Shown: positions 6,747-14,264, numbered from the stretch's first letter. The stretch: 19,494 bases of DNA from HGM12669 sp048527645 (GCA_048527645.1 DBGFNI010000080.1:1-19494), one strand, 5' to 3'. The notes: a model not told the origin generated them from the sequence alone. Numbers and translations are program-made.

Positions 6747-6755
6747 TGCTATAAT
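6747..6755 (+). promoter_or_regulatory. Extended -10 promoter of the iron alcohol dehydrogenase
   Basis: TGCTATAAT is a perfect extended -10 element (TG at 6747-6748, TATAAT at 6750-6755). The -35 region about 17 bp upstream is poor, as expected for extended -10 promoters or promoters needing an activator. The start of transcription would be near 6762, 44 bp before the coding start. Confidence 0.7.
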
Positions 6756-6805
6756 TATACCGTAAAAAAATGCCGACAGGCATAAGTATATGGGAGGCAA
6801 TGATT

Positions 6806-8029
6806 ATGGCACGTTTTACTCTTCCTCGCGACATTTACCACGGCAAAGGCGCTCTGGAGGCACTGAAAACCTTTCACGGCAAAAAGGCGATCATCTGCGT
6901 CGGCGGCGGCTCGATGAAGCGCTTCGGCTTTTTGGATAAAGCAGAAGCATATCTGAAGGAAGCCGGCATGGAGGTCAAGGTTTTTGACGGCATTGAGCCG
7001 GATCCCTCTGTGGAAACCGTTATGAGAGGCGCAGACGCAATGCTGGAGTTTGAGCCTGACTGGATCGTTGCTATCGGCGGCGGCTCCCCGATTGACGCGG
7101 CAAAGGCTATGTGGATCAAATATGAGTATCCGGAATGCACCTTTGAGGACATGTGCAAGGTGTTCGGCATTCCCGAGCTGCGGAAGAAGGCACATTTCTG
7201 CGCAGTATCCTCTACCTCCGGCACGGCTACCGAGGTGACCGCGTTCTCGATCATCACGGATTACAGCAAGGGTATCAAATATCCGATTGCCGACTTTGAG
7301 ATCACGCCCGATGTGGCGATTGTGGATCCCGAGCTTGCAGAGACGATGCCGAAGAAACTGGTTGCACACACCGGTATGGACGCAATGACCCATGCGGTTG
7401 AGGCATATGTTTCCACTGCAAACTGCGACTACACCGACCCGCTGGCCATCCACGCCATTGAGATGATCATGAAGGATCTGGTTCCTTCTTACAACGGCGA
7501 TATGGAAGCCCGCGACCGTATGCACAACGCACAGTGCCTGGCAGGCATGGCATTCTCCAACGCGCTGCTCGGCATCGTACATTCCATGGCGCACAAAACC
7601 GGTGCGGCATTTGCCGACTACGGTGCGCACATTATTCACGGCGCAGCAAACGCAATGTACCTGCCTAAGGTCATCGCGTTCAACGCAAAGAATGAAACGG
7701 CAAAGAAGCGCTACGGCGTGATTGTTGATTATATGGGCATTGCTGACAAGAATGCTTCGGATGACGATAAGGTTGCTGCTCTGATCGCTTATCTGCGTCA
7801 GATGAACGATGATCTGAACATCCCGCACTGCATCAAGCATTACGGTGCGGACAGCTATCCGACCGAAAACGGTTTCGTCCCCGAAAACGTATTTTTGGAA
7901 AGACTGCATGACATTGCCGTCAATGCAATCGGCGATGCCTGCACAGGTTCCAACCCCCGCCAGCCCTCGGTCGAGGAAATGGAGAAATTGCTCAAGTGCT
8001 GCTATTATGACACAGAGGTAGATTTCTGA
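6806..8029 (+). CDS. Iron-containing alcohol dehydrogenase (butanol dehydrogenase-like)
   Basis: A 407-residue group III (Fe-ADH) oxidoreductase that interconverts an aldehyde and an alcohol with NAD(P)H, presumably as a fermentative sink. Visible motifs: the nucleotide-binding IGGGSPIDAAK (90-100), STSGTATEVT (136-145), and metal ligands Asp192 and His196 (GMDAMTHAVE) with His259 in HSMAHK and His278 in IIHGAANA. His259 and His278 are 19 apart rather than the 14 of FucO and YqhD, because of an ADYGA-type insertion. The ATG at 6806 lies 8 bp from GGGAGG (6792-6797); an ATG at 6800 is too close. It has its own extended -10 promoter and a terminator. The true substrate is unknown; alternatives include ethanol, butanol or a diol. 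Confidence 0.9.
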   Translation: MARFTLPRDIYHGKGALEALKTFHGKKAIICVGGGSMKRFGFLDKAEAYLKEAGMEVKVFDGIEPDPSVETVMRGADAMLEFEPDWIVAIGGGSPIDAAKAMWIKYEYPECTFEDMCKVFGIPELRKKAHFCAVSSTSGTATEVTAFSIITDYSKGIKYPIADFEITPDVAIVDPELAETMPKKLVAHTGMDAMTHAVEAYVSTANCDYTDPLAIHAIEMIMKDLVPSYNGDMEARDRMHNAQCLAGMAFSNALLGIVHSMAHKTGAAFADYGAHIIHGAANAMYLPKVIAFNAKNETAKKRYGVIVDYMGIADKNASDDDKVAALIAYLRQMNDDLNIPHCIKHYGADSYPTENGFVPENVFLERLHDIAVNAIGDACTGSNPRQPSVEEMEKLLKCCYYDTEVDF

Positions 8030-8065
8030 TCGCTGCTTGGCGGAGCAGAACATGATCCCACTCAC

Positions 8066-8100
8066 AAAGCGGCCGTCTATCCGATGGTCGCTTTTATTTT
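8066..8100 (+). terminator. Intrinsic terminator or attenuator between dehydrogenase and nfn genes
   Basis: AAAGCGGCC (8066-8074) pairs with GGTCGCTTT (8086-8094), one G-U pair, 11-nt loop, followed by a T-rich tail. It ends only 17 bp before the nfnA start, and I see no separate promoter in between, so partial read-through may feed the nfn genes. Confidence 0.75.
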
Positions 8101-8116
8101 GAAGAGGAGAACAAAA

Positions 8117-8965
8117 ATGTACAAGATCGTAACGAAAAAAGAGCTCAATCCGACTGTCACACAGATGGAGATTGAGGCGCCGCTGGTTGCCAACAAGGCC
8201 AAGCCCGGGCAGTTTATCATCCTGCGCGTGGACGAGGAAGGAGAGAGAATCCCGCTGACGGTGGCGGGCACGAATCCGCAAGAGGGAACCGTGAAAATCA
8301 TTTTTCAGATTGTGGGCGCCACAACGGAAAAACTCAACCATAAGCAGGCGGGCGAGTTTTTGCAGGACTTTGTCGGACCGCTCGGCGTTGCAACACATAC
8401 GGACGGGATCAAAAAGGTCTGTATTGTCGGCGGCGGCGTGGGCTGTGCCATTGCGATGCCCGTTGCGCAGGAGTTTCATGCGCTGGGCGCGAATGTTACC
8501 AGCATTATCGGCTTCCGCAGCAAGGATTTGGTGATTTTGGAGGACGAATTCAAAGCGTGCTCCGATCGCATGGTGCTGATGACCGATGACGGTAGCTGGG
8601 GACGGCACGGAAACGTATGCGTTCCGCTGACTGAGATGCTTGAGGCGGGCGAGACCTTTGACATGATCATCACGATCGGTCCGCTGGTGATGATGAAATT
8701 TGTGGTGCAGGCTGCAAAGCCCTTCGGCGTGCCTGTTACCGTTTCAATGAATCCGATCATGATCGACGGAACGGGCATGTGCGGCGGCTGCCGCCTGACG
8801 TTGAACCGAGACGGTCAGAAGGTGACGAAATTTGCCTGCGTGGACGGCCCCGATTTCAACGGCTATGAGGTCGATTTTGACGAGGCAATGTCCAGAGGCA
8901 GAATGTATGCAGATTTTGAGCGGCATGCACGCGAGGAGAGCTGCCGTTTGTTTCGTGACGCATAA
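8117..8965 (+). CDS. nfnA: Nfn small subunit: ferredoxin-NAD(P)H oxidoreductase FAD/[2Fe-2S] protein
   Basis: A 282-residue flavoprotein of the dihydroorotate dehydrogenase electron-transfer / ferredoxin reductase type. With the next gene it forms NfnAB, a cytoplasmic NADH-dependent reduced ferredoxin:NADP+ oxidoreductase that couples NADH, ferredoxin and NADPH by flavin-based bifurcation. Residues 1-95 form the FAD-binding barrel (PGQFIILRV at 30-38, RIPLTVA at 44-50). The NAD(H)-binding Rossmann region carries VCIVGGGVGCA (101-111). The C-terminal loop has Asp217, Cys222, Cys225 and Cys241 (DGTGMCGGC...FACVDGP), consistent with the one-Asp, three-Cys [2Fe-2S] site I recall for Thermotoga NfnA. 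The ATG at 8117 follows GAGGAG at 8104-8109. Only 14 bp separate it from nfnB. Confidence 0.9.
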   Translation: MYKIVTKKELNPTVTQMEIEAPLVANKAKPGQFIILRVDEEGERIPLTVAGTNPQEGTVKIIFQIVGATTEKLNHKQAGEFLQDFVGPLGVATHTDGIKKVCIVGGGVGCAIAMPVAQEFHALGANVTSIIGFRSKDLVILEDEFKACSDRMVLMTDDGSWGRHGNVCVPLTEMLEAGETFDMIITIGPLVMMKFVVQAAKPFGVPVTVSMNPIMIDGTGMCGGCRLTLNRDGQKVTKFACVDGPDFNGYEVDFDEAMSRGRMYADFERHAREESCRLFRDA

Positions 8966-8979
8966 AGGAGGGAAACATC

Positions 8980-10392
8980 ATGGCGATTGAACCGAAAAAG
9001 CACGAGATGCCGACGCAGGAGCCGCAGGTCAGAGCACATAATTTTGATGAGGTGGCTCTTGGATATACCGAAGAGATTGCGGTCGCCGAGGCACAGCGGT
9101 GCCTCAACTGCAAAAATCAGCCCTGCGTGTCCGGCTGTCCCGTTAATATTCATATCCCCGATTTTATTTCCAAAATAAAAGTTGGTGATTTTGAGGGCGC
9201 ATATCAGGTGATTTCCCTTTCATCCTCTCTGCCCGCCGTGTGCGGACGCGTTTGCCCGCAGGAGACGCAGTGTGAGAGCAAATGTACGCTGGGCGTAAAG
9301 TTTGAGCCTGTTGGCATCGGTAGGTTGGAGCGCTTTGTCGCAGACTGGCACAATGAGAACGCGACGCAGGCGCCTGCGGCGCCCACGCCGAACGGCCACA
9401 AGGTTGCCGTTGTGGGTTCCGGTCCTTCTGGACTGACCTGTGCGGGCGATCTTGCCAAGAAGGGCTATCAGGTGACGGTATATGAGGCGTTGCACACCGC
9501 GGGCGGCGTGTTGGTTTATGGTATTCCCGAATTCCGTCTGCCCAAAACGATCGTCGCCAAAGAGGTGGAAACGCTCAAGGCGCTGGGCGTCGATGTGGAG
9601 CCGAATGTGGTGATCGGCAAGACCCTCACCATTGACGAGCTGTTCGAGATGGGCTATGAGGCGGTATTCGTCGGCTCCGGCGCCGGTCTGCCAAATTTCA
9701 TGGGTATCCCGGGCGAGAGCTTGAAGGGCGTGTATTCCGCCAATGAATTTCTGACCAGAAGCAATCTGATGAAGGCATATCGGGACGACCCCGACACGCC
9801 CATCATGAAGGGCGGCCGCGTCGCCGTTGTCGGTGGGGGAAATGTGGCAATGGACGCCGCAAGAACCGCGCTCCGTCTGGGTGCGGAAAAGGTATATATC
9901 GTTTACCGCCGTTCCATGGAGGAGCTGCCCGCCCGCAAAGAGGAGGTCGAGCACGCCATGGAGGAGGGAATCGACTTCCAGCTGCTGCGCAACCCGGTGG
10001 AGATTCTCGGCTATGAGAATCCCGATGACAAGCGCGATCCGAAAAACGGCTTTGTGACCGGAATGAAGTGCATCAAAATGGAGCTGGGTGAGCCGGACGA
10101 GCGCGGCAGACGCCGTCCCGTGCCGGTGGAAGGCTCTGAATATGTGCTGGATGTTGATACGGTGATCATTTCCATCGGTACATCGCCCAATCCGCTGATC
10201 AAGAGCACCACCAAGGGGTTGGAGGTCAATGCCCGCGGCGGCATCATCGTCAACGAGGAGGGGCTCACCTCCCGTGAGGCGGTATATGCCGGCGGCGACG
10301 CCGTGACAGGCGCGGCAACGGTTATCTCCGCGATGGGCGCGGGCAAAACCGCTGCAAAGGCGATTGACGAATATCTGATGCCAAAGGCGTGA
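8980..10392 (+). CDS. nfnB: Nfn large subunit (GltD/glutamate synthase small-subunit-like, FAD and two [4Fe-4S])
   Basis: A 470-residue partner of the preceding subunit, often labelled 'NADPH-dependent glutamate synthase' in databases. The N-terminus has two ferredoxin-like cysteine sets, Cys41/44/49/53 (CLNCKNQPCVSGC) and Cys88/92/98/102 (CGRVCPQETQCESKC), for two [4Fe-4S] clusters. An FAD-binding VVGSGPSG (144-151) follows, then the NADP-binding VAVVGGGNVAMDAA and YRRS region near 285-310, and the C-terminal FAD clamp GGDAVTGAATVISAMGAG. The length matches NfnB, and pairing with an NfnA-type gene favours Nfn over true glutamate synthase, for which no large subunit is seen here. GGAGGG lies upstream of the ATG. 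It ends before a cluster of hairpins at 10398-10489. Confidence 0.92.
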   Translation: MAIEPKKHEMPTQEPQVRAHNFDEVALGYTEEIAVAEAQRCLNCKNQPCVSGCPVNIHIPDFISKIKVGDFEGAYQVISLSSSLPAVCGRVCPQETQCESKCTLGVKFEPVGIGRLERFVADWHNENATQAPAAPTPNGHKVAVVGSGPSGLTCAGDLAKKGYQVTVYEALHTAGGVLVYGIPEFRLPKTIVAKEVETLKALGVDVEPNVVIGKTLTIDELFEMGYEAVFVGSGAGLPNFMGIPGESLKGVYSANEFLTRSNLMKAYRDDPDTPIMKGGRVAVVGGGNVAMDAARTALRLGAEKVYIVYRRSMEELPARKEEVEHAMEEGIDFQLLRNPVEILGYENPDDKRDPKNGFVTGMKCIKMELGEPDERGRRRPVPVEGSEYVLDVDTVIISIGTSPNPLIKSTTKGLEVNARGGIIVNEEGLTSREAVYAGGDAVTGAATVISAMGAGKTAAKAIDEYLMPKA

Positions 10393-10397
10393 GCACT

Positions 10398-10412
10398 GCC
10401 GCATGATGCGGC
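10398..10412 (+). terminator. Short hairpin just after nfnB
   Basis: GCCGC (10398-10402) and GCGGC (10408-10412) flank ATGAT, beginning five bases after the nfnB stop. An A-rich run follows it on the + strand. It is probably part of the 3' end structure together with the long hairpin that follows. Confidence 0.4.
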
Positions 10413-10425
10413 GCAGAAAAAACAT

Positions 10426-10494
10426 ACAGCATTTCGACAGGCCTCCTCATGTGCGTTTGGACGCATGTGAGGAGGCTGCTTTATGCTGTTTTTC
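10426..10494 (+). terminator. Long composite hairpin, terminator of the nfn operon
   Basis: A 16-bp stem (10441-10456 with 10461-10476, two G-U pairs, loop TTGG) is enclosed by an outer 7-bp stem, ACAGCAT (10426-10432) with ATGCTGT (10483-10489). A T-run follows at 10489-10493. This is the most extensive hairpin in the window apart from the one at 15976 and should stop transcription before the cobalamin riboswitch promoter. Confidence 0.75.
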
Positions 10495-10514
10495 GATTTC
10501 TTTGCCGTTTGATA

Positions 10515-10543
10515 TTGAAATAGACGGAAAAAAATGATATAAT
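10515..10543 (+). promoter_or_regulatory. Promoter of the cobalamin-controlled ECF operon
   Basis: TTGAAA (10515-10520), a 17-bp spacer and a perfect TATAAT (10538-10543). Transcription would start near 10550, just upstream of the riboswitch P1 stem. Confidence 0.85.
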
Positions 10544-10566
10544 ACAGAAAATCAATCATACTGTGA

Positions 10567-10752
10567 GAAAATACGGATTGAAAAGTTGTACGCTGAGTAG
10601 ATGAAAAAGGAAATCCGGTTCGAATCCGGAACAACCGCCATTCCTGTATTTGACGTGGAACGCACGGCCGGCGCACAAGCACGCTGTCTGCGGGCGGATG
10701 AGCGACCTGCTGCCGATGCGAAATCATAAGTCAGGACACCTGCCGTATTTTC
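10567..10752 (+). promoter_or_regulatory. Cobalamin (B12) riboswitch aptamer
   Basis: The B12-box core AAGTCAGGACACCTGCC occupies 10728-10744, very close to the canonical AGYCAGGAGACCTGCC. A 10-bp P1 stem pairs 10567-10576 with 10743-10752. The upstream conserved block GAAAAAGGAAATCCGG (10602-10617) with TCCGG/CCGGA pairing around TTCGAAT, and CCGCCATTCCTGTA (10635-10648), correspond to the GGGAA...GGTGcAAnTCC and CCCGCnACTGTA parts of the family. Binding of a cobalamin should fold P1 and favour the terminator at 10780. Confidence 0.88.
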
Positions 10753-10779
10753 GGGTTTACACACCTTTGGTGGAAGAGT

Positions 10780-10822
10780 GCAGCCGATCTTTGCCGCTTT
10801 GCGGCATTTGGCTGCTTTTTTT
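10780..10822 (+). terminator. Riboswitch-controlled intrinsic terminator
   Basis: GCAGCC (10780-10785) pairs with GGCTGC (10810-10815), with an inner TGCCGC (10792-10797) to GCGGCA (10801-10806) stem, followed by seven T residues (10816-10822). Its place between the aptamer and the first gene indicates transcription attenuation as the output. Confidence 0.88.
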
Positions 10823-10962
10823 GTGGAGGTGAAACGCATGGACGGCTTTGTGTCGGGGCACATGGCGGCAGGCGCGCGGCAGATAACCGGCGCAGCCGGC
10901 AAATGGTGTGCGCAGCGGCACGGCGCCAGCCGCGGATCATCCCGGTCAGGAGGAAAAGGAAA

Positions 10963-11847
10963 ATGCGTGTGTTTGGGCGCTGTCACCCGTTTGTACTGCT
11001 GGTGTATTTTTTGTCGGTACTGTTGGTGGCGATGTTTGTATCCAATCCGATTCTGCAAGCGCAAGCTCTGCTCGGCGGTATCGGCTTTTGTCTGCTGCTC
11101 CGGCGGCAAAGTGACCGATCCCGAAATGCCGGATTCTATCTTTTGCTGTTTTTCCTGATTACGCTGACCAATCCCTTTTTTTCGCACAGCGGGGAAACAA
11201 CGCTGCTATATGTAAACCGCTTTCCGATTACGCTGGAGGCGCTTTTGTACGGTGCGGCGCTGGCGGTGATGCTGATCGGCGTGATGCTGTGGTGCAGATG
11301 CCTGAGTGAGGTGATGAGCAGCGATAAGCTGCTGTATCTGTTCGGAAAGGGGCTGCCGAAGCTTTCGCTGATTCTCTCCATGGCTCTTCGGCTGATCCCG
11401 CTGTTCAAGCGGCAGATGCAGCAGATCAGCCGCGCGCAGAAAACAATGGGACAGTATCCCGACGGGGGAAAATACACCCACCGCATCAAAGGGGCGATGC
11501 GCGTGTTTTTGGCAACGGTCTCTTGGTCGCTGGAGAGCGCGATGGAAACCGCCGCCTCGATGAAGGCAAGAGGCTACGGCTTGCGGGGCAGAACGCAGTT
11601 CTCGCTGTACCGCTTTCGACCGGGAGATGCAGTGCTGCTGACGTCGTGTGTGCTGCTGCTCGGTGTGACCCTTGCTGGGACGGCAAGCGGGGATGTGGCG
11701 TTTTATTATTATCCGCATATTAGCGGTCTGATGCTCACGCCCCACGCCGTTTCTGTTTACGCGGCGTATGCTGCATTGGTGTTTCTGCCGTTTTTCATTG
11801 AGGGAAAGGAGGCGCTGACATGGAAATACTGCGTATCGAAAATCTGA
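10963..11847 (+). CDS. ECF transporter transmembrane (T) component, cobalamin-regulated
   Basis: A 294-residue integral membrane protein, the EcfT-type coupling subunit linking ATPases to a substrate-binding S component. Hydrophobic helices lie at about residues 9-26, 33-45, 57-70 and 90-112, with two near the C-terminus. The cytoplasmic coupling region ends in the ECF-T signature ASMKARGYG (ARG motif). The ATG at 10963 follows AGGAGG (10948-10953) by 9 bp. An in-frame upstream GTG at 10903 would add a basic, non-hydrophobic tail and is less likely. It is the first clear gene after the B12 riboswitch and overlaps the ATPase gene by 28 bp. It corresponds to the T component (named cbrV in comparative genomics of B12-regulated ECF systems, from memory). 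Confidence 0.88.
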   Translation: MRVFGRCHPFVLLVYFLSVLLVAMFVSNPILQAQALLGGIGFCLLLRRQSDRSRNAGFYLLLFFLITLTNPFFSHSGETTLLYVNRFPITLEALLYGAALAVMLIGVMLWCRCLSEVMSSDKLLYLFGKGLPKLSLILSMALRLIPLFKRQMQQISRAQKTMGQYPDGGKYTHRIKGAMRVFLATVSWSLESAMETAASMKARGYGLRGRTQFSLYRFRPGDAVLLTSCVLLLGVTLAGTASGDVAFYYYPHISGLMLTPHAVSVYAAYAALVFLPFFIEGKEALTWKYCVSKI

Positions 11848-13511
11848 GCTTTCGCTATCCGCAGGCACAGCAGCCGGCGCTGGAAACGATCAGTCTGTCT
11901 GTGCAAAGCGGGGAATTCGTCGTGCTCTGCGGCGCATCCGGCTGCGGAAAAACGACGCTGCTCCGACTGATCAAAAAAGAACTGGCACCCGCGGGTGAAA
12001 AGCAGGGGCAGATCTATTACCGGGGGGCGCTGCAGGAGCAGCTTGATCCGCGAACATGTGCGGGAGAGATCGGCTATGTTCTACAAAATCCGGACAGCCA
12101 GATTGTCACGGACAAGGTGTGGCACGAGCTTGCATTCGGGCTGGAAAATATGGGCCTGCCCACCGGGGTGATCCGGCGGCGCGTCGGGGAAATGGCAAGC
12201 TATTTCGGCATTCAGAATTGGTTTGAAGAAAGAACGGATACGCTGTCCGGCGGGCAAAAGCAGCTGCTGAATCTTGCGGCTGTGATGGTGATGCAGCCGA
12301 AAATTCTGATATTGGATGAGCCGACCGGGCAGCTTGACCCGATTGCCGCGGCGGACTTTATCGCAACGCTGCAAAAGCTGAACCGGGAATTCGGGCTGAC
12401 CGTCATTTTGGCGGAGCATCGGCTGGAGGATGTTTTTCCGATTGCGGATCGGGTGGTGCTGATGGAGGAGGGGCGCGTGCAGTTTGACGGCGCTCCCAAG
12501 GCGGTCGGCGCCGCACTTCAGGCACAGCGTCCCGATCACAGCCTAAAATACGGTTTGCCCAGCGCGGTTCGCATTTTCAGCGCGCTGCAAATTCAGGATG
12601 AATGTCCCCTGACAGTTCGGGAGGGCAGAGACTTTCTCGAACGGCATTTTGCCGGTGGCGGGGGCATAGAGGAGCGCACCGCACCGCAGGAGAGCAAACA
12701 CGGTACGGGAGAGGTGACGGTGCAGCTCAAGCATGTCTGGTTTCGCTACGGGCGGGAACTGCCGGATGTATTGCGTGCAACCTCGCTGCGGTTATACTGC
12801 GGAGAGCTGTACTGCCTGCTCGGCGGCAACGGAACGGGAAAGACCACCGTGCTCAATGTGATCGCGGGCTTAAACAAAGCATACCGGGGCAGCGTGCGCA
12901 TCTGCGGAAAGCCGATCGCTGCTTATCGCAAAAACACCCTGTACCGCCACGGCATTGCATATTTACCGCAGAATCCGCAGACGGTGTTTGTCAAGGAGCA
13001 GATAAGGGAGGATTTTGCGCAGCTTCTCCGGGCGATGGAGATTCCGGAAGGTGCGCAAGAGGAAAAAATTGAAGCAGTTGCCGACAAGGTCGGCGTGCGG
13101 CATCTGCTCGACCGTCACCCCTATGATCTGAGCGGCGGGGAACAGCAGAAGTGCGCCCTTGCCAAAATGCTGCTGCTGGAGCCGCAGATTCTGCTGCTGG
13201 ACGAGCCGACCAAGGGACTGGACGCATATTCCAAGCAGGTGTTCGGCGAAATATTGCGCGCGTGCAAGCAGGAGGGCATGACCGTTTTTATGGTGACGCA
13301 CGATGTGGAATTTGCGGCGGAAAACGCGGATCGGTGCGCCCTGTTCTTCAACGGGGAGATCCTTTGTGAGGATGCGCCGACAAGATTCTTTTCGGAAAAC
13401 AATTTCTACACCACTGCCGCCAACCGCATGGCGCGTTCGCTTTGGCCGGATGCTGTGACATGCGGACAGGTGATCGAACGCTGTCTTTCGGATCAAGGGG
13501 GAACAAAATGA
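11820..13511 (+). CDS. ECF transporter energising ATPase, two fused ABC domains
   Basis: A 563-residue cytoplasmic protein with two complete ABC ATPase domains in one chain, replacing the usual EcfA1/EcfA2 pair. Domain 1: Walker A GASGCGKT (38-45), Q-loop Gln90, signature LSGGQ (142-146), Walker B ILILDE (162-167), switch His200. Domain 2: Walker A GGNGTGKT (335-342), Q-loop Gln384, signature LSGGE (437-441), Walker B ILLLDE (457-462), with His in VTHD downstream. Residues 235-300 form the linker. AGGAGG precedes the ATG, which lies inside the end of the T-component gene. The stop overlaps the S-component start as ATGA, so the three genes are translationally coupled. It probably corresponds to CbrU. 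Confidence 0.93.
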   Translation: MEILRIENLSFRYPQAQQPALETISLSVQSGEFVVLCGASGCGKTTLLRLIKKELAPAGEKQGQIYYRGALQEQLDPRTCAGEIGYVLQNPDSQIVTDKVWHELAFGLENMGLPTGVIRRRVGEMASYFGIQNWFEERTDTLSGGQKQLLNLAAVMVMQPKILILDEPTGQLDPIAAADFIATLQKLNREFGLTVILAEHRLEDVFPIADRVVLMEEGRVQFDGAPKAVGAALQAQRPDHSLKYGLPSAVRIFSALQIQDECPLTVREGRDFLERHFAGGGGIEERTAPQESKHGTGEVTVQLKHVWFRYGRELPDVLRATSLRLYCGELYCLLGGNGTGKTTVLNVIAGLNKAYRGSVRICGKPIAAYRKNTLYRHGIAYLPQNPQTVFVKEQIREDFAQLLRAMEIPEGAQEEKIEAVADKVGVRHLLDRHPYDLSGGEQQKCALAKMLLLEPQILLLDEPTKGLDAYSKQVFGEILRACKQEGMTVFMVTHDVEFAAENADRCALFFNGEILCEDAPTRFFSENNFYTTAANRMARSLWPDAVTCGQVIERCLSDQGGTK

Positions 13512-14182
13512 AAAAATGGATCACCTATGCAATACTCTGCATTTTGATTCCTGCAGTGATTTTAGGAGGCATTTTTCTCTTCGACGGCAAGCAGTATGCC
13601 TGGGTGTCGCTGTGCATTGTGCTGCTGGCGTGCATTCCGCTGTTTCTGCGTTTTGAGCGGCGGGAAACGGATGTCAAAAGACTGGTTCTGATTGCTGTCA
13701 TGGTGGCGCTGTCGGTGGCGGGGAGAATCCTTTTCACGCCGATTCCCGGCTTTAAGCCGGTGACGGCGCTGGTGGTGATCACGGCGATGTATTTTGGCGG
13801 CGAAGCGGGCTTTCTGACCGGGGCGCTCTCTGCCGTGATTTCCAATTTTTATTTCGGGCAGGGACCGTGGACGCCGTTTCAGATGTTCAGCTGGGGCATG
13901 GTCGGACTGATCGCGGGCATGTTTGCCGGGGCATTGAAGAAAAACAGACTGATCCTGCTGTTATATGCGGCTCTTTCAGGAGTGCTGTATTCTTTTTTGA
14001 TGGATATCTGGAGTGTGATGTGGATGGACGGAGCCTTTCATCTGTCCCGCTATCTTGCGACGCTGCTGACCTCGGCAAAGTTCACGGCAATATATGCCGT
14101 TTCGAATGTGGTGTTTCTGTTTGTGTTTGCAAAGCCGATGGGTAAAATACTGCAACGTGTCAAGACAAAATATGGTATATAA
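13508..14182 (+). CDS. cbrT: ECF transporter substrate-binding (S) component, probable cobalamin/corrinoid
   Basis: A 224-residue hydrophobic protein with about seven predicted membrane segments, one at residues 5-20 and one at 29-46 preceding a core of five or six helices from about 60. The core includes GRILFTPIPGFKPVTALVVITAMYFGG and a GALSAVISNFYFGQGPWTPFQMFSWG region typical of this S-component group. Such proteins next to a T component and double ATPase under B12 riboswitches have been called CbrT. One lactobacillus CbrT has been shown to import cobalamin. The ATG at 13508 overlaps the ATPase stop by 4 bp and has CAAGGGGG just upstream. The substrate is inferred from the riboswitch and family resemblance; a cobalamin precursor such as cobinamide is an alternative. 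Confidence 0.82.
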   Translation: MKKWITYAILCILIPAVILGGIFLFDGKQYAWVSLCIVLLACIPLFLRFERRETDVKRLVLIAVMVALSVAGRILFTPIPGFKPVTALVVITAMYFGGEAGFLTGALSAVISNFYFGQGPWTPFQMFSWGMVGLIAGMFAGALKKNRLILLLYAALSGVLYSFLMDIWSVMWMDGAFHLSRYLATLLTSAKFTAIYAVSNVVFLFVFAKPMGKILQRVKTKYGI

Positions 14183-14210
14183 ATGCAATCGTGCCGATTT
14201 GGCAACATCG

Positions 14211-14264
14211 GAGAACAGAGAAAAGCGGCAGTGTCCGCTTTTTCGCTGTTCTCGTTGCTTTTTA
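14211..14264 (+). terminator. Intrinsic terminator of the ECF operon
   Basis: GAGAACAG (14211-14218) pairs perfectly with CTGTTCTC (14246-14253), enclosing a second stem GAAAAGCGG (14220-14228) with CCGCTTTTTC (14235-14244). A T-run (14259-14264) follows after GTTGC. It starts 28 bp after the S-component stop. Confidence 0.8.

Noticed and set aside
6755..8608. A 617-codon minus-strand frame opposite the dehydrogenase and nfnA.
   Set aside because: Its composition is dominated by His, Cys and Arg without domain motifs, and it crosses a promoter, a terminator and two clear genes. It is antisense shadow.
8980..10392. Glutamate synthase small subunit (GltD) as the name for this gene.
   Set aside because: The protein family matches, but there is no GltB-like large subunit here and the adjacent gene is a clear NfnA-type partner, so NfnB is the better name.
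9220..10425. A 401-codon minus-strand frame opposite nfnB.
   Set aside because: It has no motif and low-complexity basic composition, and it is fully covered by the strongly supported nfnB gene.
10612..10631. GGTTCGAATCC looks like a tRNA T-arm.
   Set aside because: No acceptor stem, D-arm, anticodon arm or CCA fits around it. It lies inside the cobalamin riboswitch, where the conserved block naturally resembles this sequence.
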